Origin: Candidatus Eiseniibacteriota bacterium
Lineage (GTDB): Bacteria; Eisenbacteria; RBG-16-71-46; CAIMUX01
Length of the DNA stretch: 48,527 bases
Direction of reading: 5' to 3'
NCBI GenBank assembly: GCA_029569475.1
Contig: JAKQSZ010000051.1
Span: forward strand, 1 to 48,527
This document shows positions 42,580-48,527 of this stretch, piece after piece (the first letter of the stretch is position 1; every line of letters begins with the position of its first letter). The position numbers and the translations under genes were made by a program. The notes under the pieces are model-generated. The model saw only the letters and a list, made by a program, of their open reading frames with translations. It ran no database searches and was not told the origin of the DNA.

Positions 42580-44475
42580 ATGCTCCGCCTAGCCCTTGCC
42601 CAGGTGAACCCGACCGTGGGGGCGCTGCGGGAGAACCGCGAGATCCTCGAGCAGAGCCTGACGGCGGCCCGGTCGGCCGGCGCCCGGGTCGTCTTGTTCC
42701 CCGAGCTGGCGCTCACCGGCTATCCCCCCGAAGATCTCCTGAGCAACCCCGGCTTCGTGCGGGAGGCGCGGAAGGAACTGCTGCGCCTGCTGCCGCACAC
42801 CCAGGGGCTTCTGGCCATGATCGGCCTGCCCCTGCACTCCGGCACGGCGCTCTACAACGCCGCGGCGGTCGTGCTCGACGGCCGATGGATCGACAGCTAC
42901 GCCAAGAACGCGCTGCCCAACTACGGGGTTTTCGACGAGAAGCGCTACTTCCGGCCCGGCCTGCGCTGCCCGGTCTACCACTGGCATGGCTTCATCTTTG
43001 GCTTGAACATTTGCGAGGATCTCTGGACGCCCCAAGGGGTTCCGGATGTCCAAAGCAACGGCGGTGCCCGCCTGCTCTTCAATCTCTCCTCCTCCCCATT
43101 CCACGCCGGCAAGGGCCGTCTGCGCGAGCGGCTGCTCTGCCACCGGGCCCGGCAGCATCGTGCCGCCATCGTTTGCTGCAATCTGGTCGGCGGGCAGGAC
43201 GAGCTCGTCTTCGATGGGGAGAGCCTGGTTGTCGATGCGGCCGGCCGGGTGCGGGGGCGCGGCGCGCGCTTCCGCGAGGATCTGCTCATCGTCGACCTCG
43301 CGGACGACTGGTTGGATCCAGCTCCCGCCGCCGCCGCGGAGGAGGCCTTCGAGGAGCCGCTCTCCGAGCCCATGGACGAACTCGAGGAGCGCCTCTGGCT
43401 CGAGGTGGTCCCGTTGGAAGCCCGTCCCGCCGGGGCCGCGCCGGCCGCCTCCGTTGATCCGCTGCCGACATCTCCCGCGGTGGACAAGGCGGCGCCCGCC
43501 CCCCGGCCGGAGCATGTCGTGGCGGATCCCCGGCCGGAGGATCCCGAGTCGGAGATCTACGAAGCGCTCTGTTGTGGCACCCGCGATTACGCCGAGAAGA
43601 ACGGCTTCCGGAATGTGGTCATCGGCTTGAGCGGCGGGATCGACTCGGCCCTCGCCGCCGTCATCGCCGCCGATGCGCTGGGGCCCGACCGGGTCCTGGG
43701 CGTCTCGATGCCGAGCCGCTACAACAGCGCCAGCTCGCGCCAGGGAGCGCGCGACCTGGCGGGCAACCTCGGGATCTCCTTCCTGGAGATCCCTATCGAG
43801 GAACCGTACCAGGCTCTGCTGGGCACACTCGCGCCGCACTTCGCCGGCCTTGCGGCCAACGAGGCGGAGGAGAATCTCCAGTCGCGCATCCGCGGCATGA
43901 TCCTCATGGCGTTGAGCAACAAGTGGGGACACCTCGTGCTCACGACCGGGAACAAGAGCGAGCTGGCGGTGGGCTACTGCACCCTCTACGGCGACATGGC
44001 GGGCGGCTTCGCCGTCATCAAGGACGTGCCCAAGACGATGGTCTACCGGCTGGCGCGGCGCCGCAACGAACGTGCGCCGGTCATTCCGCAGGACACGATG
44101 ACGCGGCCCCCGTCAGCCGAGCTGCGCGAGAACCAGACCGACCAGGACCGGCTGCCGCCCTATGAGCTGCTCGACCAGATCATCGAAGCGCGTCTGGAGG
44201 AAGAAGCGGATCCACGCGTCCTGGTCGAACGGGGGCTGGACGAGCATTGGGTGCGCACGGTCTACCGATGGATCGACGCCAACGAGTACAAGCGGAGGCA
44301 GGCGCCCCCGGGGATCAAGATCACCCCGCGCGCCTTCGGGCGGGACCGGCGGTATCCCATCACCAATCGTTACCGCGGGCCGATCGAAGCGGACGAGGGA
44401 CTGGACGCAAGCCGCCGGCGGCCGGCCGACGATCCCCCGGCGGCATCGAACCATCCGCCCAAGGCCGGGAGCTGA
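42580..44475 (+). CDS. nadE: Glutamine-dependent NAD+ synthetase
   Basis: This 631-residue two-domain enzyme makes NAD+ from deamido-NAD+, with ammonia taken from glutamine. The N-terminal nitrilase-type amidase (1-260) has the triad E42 (FPELALTGYPPEDLL), K109 (SYAKNALPNYGVFDE) and C145 (LNICEDLW). The C-terminal synthetase (from ~325) has the ATP-pyrophosphatase loop SGGIDS (351-356), a conserved TTGNKSELAVGYCTLYGDMAGG and the ending KRRQAPPGIKITPRAFGRDRRYPITNRY. A ~65-residue Pro/Glu-rich linker joins the domains, and a ~30-residue tail follows the family end. It overlaps cca by one base (TGATG), so the two are probably one operon. Confidence 0.95.
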   Translation: MLRLALAQVNPTVGALRENREILEQSLTAARSAGARVVLFPELALTGYPPEDLLSNPGFVREARKELLRLLPHTQGLLAMIGLPLHSGTALYNAAAVVLDGRWIDSYAKNALPNYGVFDEKRYFRPGLRCPVYHWHGFIFGLNICEDLWTPQGVPDVQSNGGARLLFNLSSSPFHAGKGRLRERLLCHRARQHRAAIVCCNLVGGQDELVFDGESLVVDAAGRVRGRGARFREDLLIVDLADDWLDPAPAAAAEEAFEEPLSEPMDELEERLWLEVVPLEARPAGAAPAASVDPLPTSPAVDKAAPAPRPEHVVADPRPEDPESEIYEALCCGTRDYAEKNGFRNVVIGLSGGIDSALAAVIAADALGPDRVLGVSMPSRYNSASSRQGARDLAGNLGISFLEIPIEEPYQALLGTLAPHFAGLAANEAEENLQSRIRGMILMALSNKWGHLVLTTGNKSELAVGYCTLYGDMAGGFAVIKDVPKTMVYRLARRRNERAPVIPQDTMTRPPSAELRENQTDQDRLPPYELLDQIIEARLEEEADPRVLVERGLDEHWVRTVYRWIDANEYKRRQAPPGIKITPRAFGRDRRYPITNRYRGPIEADEGLDASRRRPADDPPAASNHPPKAGS

Positions 44476-45830
44476 TGAGGCGGCAGCATCGCATGGCTGT
44501 CCCCGAGCCGGTCCGGCGCCTGGCGGGTGTGCTGGCCGGCGCGGGCGGAGAGGCCTGGGTGGTCGGCGGCGCCGTCCGCGACAGCCTCCTCGGCCGCGAT
44601 CCCCACGGGGACTGGGACCTCGCCACCGACCTGCTCCCCGAGCGGGTCGTCGAGCTCTTCCCGCGCGCGCACCAGTTCGGGATCCGCTTCGGCACGGTCG
44701 TCGTCGTCCTGGAGAAGGTCCCCTACCAGATCACGACCTTCCGCCGGGACGGCATCTATACCGACGCCCGCCGCCCCGACGACGTGCATTTCAGCCGGGA
44801 ACTGGAGGAGGACCTCATCCGGCGGGACTTCACGATCAACGCGCTAGCCTACGACCCGCTGCGGGAGGTGCTGGCCGATCCGGTGGGCGGCGAGGCTGAC
44901 CTCTCCGCCGGGGTCATCCGCGCGGTCGGCGACGCCGCCACGCGCTTCCACGAAGACGGCCTGCGGCTCCTCCGGGCCGTGCGCTTCAGCGCGCAGCTGG
45001 GCTTCCGCCTGGATCCCGCGACCTTCATCGCCCTGGTCCGGTGCGCCCCCCGGATCGAGAAGATCGCCGCCGAACGAATCCGCGAGGAGTTGGACAAAAC
45101 CCTGACCGCTCCCGGAGTCGCCTCGGCTCTGGACCTGATGCATGAGTGCGGCCTCCTGCGCCGTATCCTCCCGGAACTGGCGGCCTGCTACGGCGTCCCC
45201 CAGAATCCGCATCACGCCTTTGACGTCTTCCACCACTCGCTGGCAGCCATCGCCGCTGCGCCGCCGGACAACCTCGCCGTGCGACTCGCCGCCCTCTGCC
45301 ACGACCTGGGCAAGCCGCCGACCCGAAGAGAAGCCGGCGGAACCGCCACTTTCTTCGGACACCAGCTCGTCTCGGCGCGCCTGACCGACGGCCTCATGCG
45401 CCGGCTGCGCTATCCGACCGACTTCCGCCAGCACGTAGCCCACCTGGTCCATCACCACATGTTTCACTACCGGCCCGAGTGGACCGACAGCGCGATCCGA
45501 CGGTTTCTCCGGGAGGTCGGCGGCGAGAACCTCGAAGACCTCTTCTCTCTGCGAGCGAGCGACACCCTCGGCAACGGCTTGCGCAAGCGCCTGGCTCCCG
45601 AACTCGGGGAACTCCGCCACCGCATCGACGGCGAGATCGCGGCCCAGAACGCCCTCACCGTGAGGGATCTCGCCATCGGCGGACGCCAGATCATGGATCA
45701 TCTAAACATCCCACCCGGCCCCGAGGTCGGGCGGATCCTCGATCGTCTGCTGCAGGACGTGCTCGAGGACCCGGCCTGCAACGAGCCGGAGATCCTTCTC
45801 GAGCGGGCCGCCGCGTATCTCGGCCGTTGA
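44475..45830 (+). CDS. cca: CCA tRNA nucleotidyltransferase with HD domain
   Basis: This protein, 451 residues from ATG 44475 (GGGAG upstream, overlapping the nadE stop by one base), adds or repairs the 3' CCA of tRNA. The head domain has GGAVRDSLLGR (31-41) and the metal-binding D46-x-D48 in GDWDLATD, then TFRRDGIY and EEDLIRRDFTINALAYD, with the RRDFTxNA motif of class II enzymes. The neck has ATRFHEDGLRLLRAVRF. A C-terminal HD phosphohydrolase domain is present (H276-D277 in LCHDLGKP), as in many bacterial CCA-adding enzymes. A true poly(A) polymerase cannot be excluded by sequence alone, but the motifs favour Cca. Confidence 0.92.
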   Translation: MRRQHRMAVPEPVRRLAGVLAGAGGEAWVVGGAVRDSLLGRDPHGDWDLATDLLPERVVELFPRAHQFGIRFGTVVVVLEKVPYQITTFRRDGIYTDARRPDDVHFSRELEEDLIRRDFTINALAYDPLREVLADPVGGEADLSAGVIRAVGDAATRFHEDGLRLLRAVRFSAQLGFRLDPATFIALVRCAPRIEKIAAERIREELDKTLTAPGVASALDLMHECGLLRRILPELAACYGVPQNPHHAFDVFHHSLAAIAAAPPDNLAVRLAALCHDLGKPPTRREAGGTATFFGHQLVSARLTDGLMRRLRYPTDFRQHVAHLVHHHMFHYRPEWTDSAIRRFLREVGGENLEDLFSLRASDTLGNGLRKRLAPELGELRHRIDGEIAAQNALTVRDLAIGGRQIMDHLNIPPGPEVGRILDRLLQDVLEDPACNEPEILLERAAAYLGR

Positions 45831-45929
45831 CGCCGCCCTGCGGCCGGGGATCTCGCCCTCCTCCCCGGACGCCGGCCGGGAGCGTCTCTCGAGGCCGGCG
45901 GTGCGTCCGGGCGGTCGCCTCAGCTCAGA

Positions 45930-47549
45930 TCAGCTCTCCGACTCATCCGGTGTGACGGGAGAACCGGAGGGAGGCGGCGTGCCCCCCGGCCGCCGGGCCC
46001 GAAGCGCTTTCCGCAGGTCACGGATGCCGGAGGGGCCCATGGCGGCCCAGGAGGAACCCGCCAGGCAAAGGGCGCCGCCAACCAGACCGGCCAGGATCAC
46101 CTCCGCGAGGTTGCCATCGTAGAGCGGGCGCGCGAAGTACAACAGCGCCAGAGCCGGGGCTCCGCCCGCCAGCGCGCGCGGGAGCGGGCGGAGAAACTCG
46201 GTGATCGGCGGAAAGTCAGGATCCTTTCGCCCGACGATCGGACGGAGCAGCAGGTTCTTGGCCAGCAGCGCCATCGTGTTGCCCAGGGCGAAGCCGAGCA
46301 GGCCGAGGCCGCAGGTGAACGCGAGGAAAAGGCTCAGGACCACGTTGGCCACCGCCACCACGACATCTCCCAGCGCGATCGCCCTGATCCGACCGCGCGC
46401 GATCAAGGCCATCCACACCGGCGCCAGCGAGGCTTCGATCGTCGCCGGTGCCAGCATCGCGATCATGAAGAGGGAGGAACTGCGGTACTCCGCCCCCACC
46501 CAGTGCTCCAGGAAGAGGTCGCCAACCACGCAAGGAGCCAGGCAGAAGGGCACCGCCAGGGAGGCGGTCATCGACACCACCCGCGCCAGCGCGCCGCGGC
46601 TCCGCTTCGACTCCCCCCTGGCCTCGAGCTGCGTGAAGATGGGGGTGAGCGACGAGAGGGTGCTGACCAGGAACCCGAGGATCAACGGAGACCAGCGCGT
46701 CCCCAACGCGTAACGGGTGACCTCGCCGGCACCAAAGAAACGGCCGATCAGAAGATTGTCCGCCGAGACGTAGAGGAGCCCGGCGACCTGCGTGAGGATG
46801 GCGAAGCTGCCGTACTGGAAGACTTCGCGACGGATGGCCGCGTCCCCCGGGATGGGGAGCGGCAGCCTCGACCCGACCACGCCGCTGCGCCGGGTCAACA
46901 GGAGGATGACGAACAGGGGGATGACCTCGGTCACGATGAGGGCCAGGCCGTAGGTGCGGATGCTCGCCCCCATCGTCGTGAAGATCAGGACGACGATGCC
47001 GATGCGTCCCCAACCCATGACGGTCTTCAGGTTGGCCAGCGCGTGCGTGCGCCCCGAGGAGTAGATCGGTATCTCCAGGGTCCCCGAGAAGTCCCCGATC
47101 ACCGCCGCCAGGATCATCAGGAAAATGCCCCAGGCCGCGTCCAGCGTCGTCGAGGGGGGGATGTGGAGGAAGTCGCAGAGGGGACGCGCGAGGAGCGCTC
47201 CGATGGCGACAATGCCGATCCGCAGCGCCGTCGACCAGAACAGGCCGACCGCGTAGTAGCGGCGGGCCAGCGCCGGCCGCCCGGCGTGGAAGTGCAACGT
47301 CACGTAACGTCGCATGGCCGCGCCCATGCCCCCGCGCAGCAGCGCCAGGTACTCGTAGGCCGAGGTCGCGGTCACCACGACGCCGTAGAGCTCCCGCCCG
47401 AGATGACCGAGCACGAACGGCGTGAGGATCATCCCGACCACGACGGCGGAGAGACGCATGACTGCCGTCGAGGCGGCGTTGCGCATCGCGACGCGCGCGA
47501 GTCCCCTTTCCGTCCGGACGGGGGCCACCGGAGCCAGGGGCTCAGTCAC
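45930..47549 (-). CDS. Polysaccharide/lipid flippase (Wzx/MVF-like)
   Basis: This 539-residue integral membrane protein has about 12-14 hydrophobic helices. The pattern fits the oligosaccharide flippase (Polysacc_synt/MATE-like) superfamily: SAVVVGMILTPFVLGHLGRELYGVVVTATSAYEYLALLRGGMG, then ADNLLIGRFFGAGEVTRYALGTRW, which is the usual second-half motif. It would move lipid-linked glycan units across the inner membrane for O-antigen, capsule or teichuronic-like polymers. The start GTG 47549 overlaps the stop of the deacetylase gene by 8 nt, so the two are co-expressed. No glycosyltransferase is within the window. The C-terminal tail is Pro/Gly-rich and cytoplasmic. Confidence 0.85.
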   Translation of the reverse strand: MTEPLAPVAPVRTERGLARVAMRNAASTAVMRLSAVVVGMILTPFVLGHLGRELYGVVVTATSAYEYLALLRGGMGAAMRRYVTLHFHAGRPALARRYYAVGLFWSTALRIGIVAIGALLARPLCDFLHIPPSTTLDAAWGIFLMILAAVIGDFSGTLEIPIYSSGRTHALANLKTVMGWGRIGIVVLIFTTMGASIRTYGLALIVTEVIPLFVILLLTRRSGVVGSRLPLPIPGDAAIRREVFQYGSFAILTQVAGLLYVSADNLLIGRFFGAGEVTRYALGTRWSPLILGFLVSTLSSLTPIFTQLEARGESKRSRGALARVVSMTASLAVPFCLAPCVVGDLFLEHWVGAEYRSSSLFMIAMLAPATIEASLAPVWMALIARGRIRAIALGDVVVAVANVVLSLFLAFTCGLGLLGFALGNTMALLAKNLLLRPIVGRKDPDFPPITEFLRPLPRALAGGAPALALLYFARPLYDGNLAEVILAGLVGGALCLAGSSWAAMGPSGIRDLRKALRARRPGGTPPPSGSPVTPDESES

Positions 47550-48267
47550 GCGGCCCGAAGAACTCGAGGGGGCCGTAGCAGAGCGCCTCGTCGCTCAGGA
47601 AGGCCTCGCCGTACTGGGCCCCGATGCGGATGCCCTGGTAGCGCCGGACGGTCTGCAGGAGATCGAGGATGGTGTTCTCGCGGCGATGGATCGCCATCTG
47701 GGTCGTGTAGGCCTGGATCGAGGCCATGACCTGCTCGATGACGCCGGTCACGTCCACCACCATCGTCGGCGACAGGTCCTTCGGGACCATGTAGTAGTAC
47801 AGGTGGGACACCTCGTGCGGCGGAAGTTCGGTGAGGAGCGAACGAAAGCGCGCCAGCTTGAGGCCGTCGCGGACCACGGCCCCCGTGGCCGGGTGATCCA
47901 CGTTGGCCGTGCCGTCGTGGTGTCCGAAACGGTTGGTGTGGTAGGGGGCGAAGACCACCGGCGGGCGATGGGTCCGCACCACGCGGGCTATCTTCAGCCT
48001 TCCCTCGTTGTCGTTGGCCACCTGGGTGTCGGGGAAGTCCAGCATGAGCCCTTGTGAACCCATGACACGGTTGGCAGCCTCGAACTCCTGCCGGCGCGTC
48101 TCCAGCGTCCCATAGGTGCCCCGTTCGCCCCGGGTCAGGCTGACATTGAGCACCCGCTTGCCGGCCTGGACGAGACGGATGATGGTTCCGGCCATGGACA
48201 TCTCGACATCGTCGGGATGCGGGCCGAACACGACGACATCAAACTGGTTCTGTTTCTCCTCTTCCAT
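47542..48267 (-). CDS. PIG-L/LmbE-family deacetylase, BshB1-like
   Basis: ATG 48267 with GGGAG upstream gives 241 residues. The zinc-dependent N-acetylglucosamine-type deacetylase motif is GPHPDDVEM (H17, D19, D20), with the third ligand in GHHDGTANVDHPAT. The SLTRGERGTYGT and FPDTQVAND segments, and the ending GIRIGAQYGEAFLSDEAL, match bacillithiol deacetylase BshB1, which removes acetyl from GlcNAc-malate. No bshA or bshC is nearby. Given the overlapping flippase gene, deacetylation of a cell-envelope sugar is an equally good reading. Confidence 0.82.
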   Translation of the reverse strand: MEEEKQNQFDVVVFGPHPDDVEMSMAGTIIRLVQAGKRVLNVSLTRGERGTYGTLETRRQEFEAANRVMGSQGLMLDFPDTQVANDNEGRLKIARVVRTHRPPVVFAPYHTNRFGHHDGTANVDHPATGAVVRDGLKLARFRSLLTELPPHEVSHLYYYMVPKDLSPTMVVDVTGVIEQVMASIQAYTTQMAIHRRENTILDLLQTVRRYQGIRIGAQYGEAFLSDEALCYGPLEFFGPRD

Positions 48268-48400
48268 GCATCTCCCTTCCGGCATCACCCTGGCTTCCGA
48301 GACGGGTGGCCACGTACGGGCACATCGCCGAACTGGTCGGCCCTCCCCGGCCGGCCGGTACGCCTGGGCGATCACCTGTACCCCCCAGATTGTGGAACGA

Positions 48401-48527
48401 ATTCTGTTGCGCGCCCCCGCCGCGTCGCGTGCCAGCGAAGGACTTGCCGAAGCAGCGGGACCACCCGTGCTGCAAATCCTCAATCTACTATTTGGGCAAT
48501 AGGTTGGTGGGGTCCCAGCAACAGAAT
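48401..48527. repeat. 10-bp inverted repeat reaching the window edge
   Basis: ATTCTGTTGC at 48401-48410 is the exact reverse complement of the last ten bases (48518-48527). The left arm may continue outward (GAACGA before it); the right continuation is beyond the window. The enclosed ~107 bp shows no gene. It may be chance or the edge of a repeat. Confidence 0.3.

Overview
The window is about 48.5 kb of GC-rich bacterial chromosome with no rRNA, no tRNA that I could recognise, no insertion sequence and no CRISPR array. Several secreted proteins end in FlgD-like/T9SS-type C-terminal sorting modules. There is a PorV-family outer-membrane protein, a TonB-dependent receptor with an N-terminal carboxypeptidase-regulatory domain, and an LpxL-type lipid A acyltransferase. 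Together with a myo-inositol-phosphate synthase and a BshB1-like deacetylase, these point to a diderm near the FCB superphylum, in the style of Eisenbacteria or Krumholzibacteriota. That placement is inference from gene content only.

Layout. 1-4.7 kb: two secreted BNR/Asp-box-like proteins with sorting domains flank a LysR regulator. 5.1-9.5 kb: inositol-phosphate synthase (ino1), a C-terminally membrane-anchored AAA+ ATPase on the opposite strand, and an atypical radical SAM protein. 9.6-12.0 kb: a TGS-domain GTPase, a DUF72 protein and a small VOC protein, all on the minus strand. 12.3-15.1 kb: a 937-residue secreted protein with a sorting domain and an internal 48-bp tandem repeat. 15.2-24.0 kb: a long minus-strand housekeeping run, in transcription order tatA, aroK, rsmD, coaD, a possible small ORF, aspC-like aminotransferase, fmdB-like, obg, dprA, lpxL-like acyltransferase and a FAH-family hydrolase, with several 4-nt start/stop overlaps. 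24.2-31.4 kb: a minus-strand outer-membrane cluster (TonB-dependent receptor, a 1054-residue sorted protein, PorV-like protein). 31.8-38.4 kb: a plus-strand minor-pilin/pseudopilin operon of PilV/GspI-like, PilX/GspK-like, FimT/GspH-like and a 947-residue PilW/GspJ-like protein carrying fibronectin III and LamG-like domains, followed by a coupled degenerate metallophosphatase-like protein. 38.5-42.4 kb: a family-5 solute-binding protein translationally coupled to a PAS histidine kinase. 42.6-45.8 kb: nadE and cca. 45.9-48.3 kb: a BshB1-like deacetylase overlapping a polysaccharide flippase.

The most unusual items are the giant FN3/LamG pseudopilin in a complete minor-pilin set, the radical SAM protein with a CX10CX2C cluster motif, and Obg with an altered G4 motif. 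Also notable are the coupled binding-protein/kinase pair, and an extended -10 promoter motif (TGnTAnnAT) that recurs upstream of four plus-strand transcription units and overlaps a perfect palindrome at ino1.
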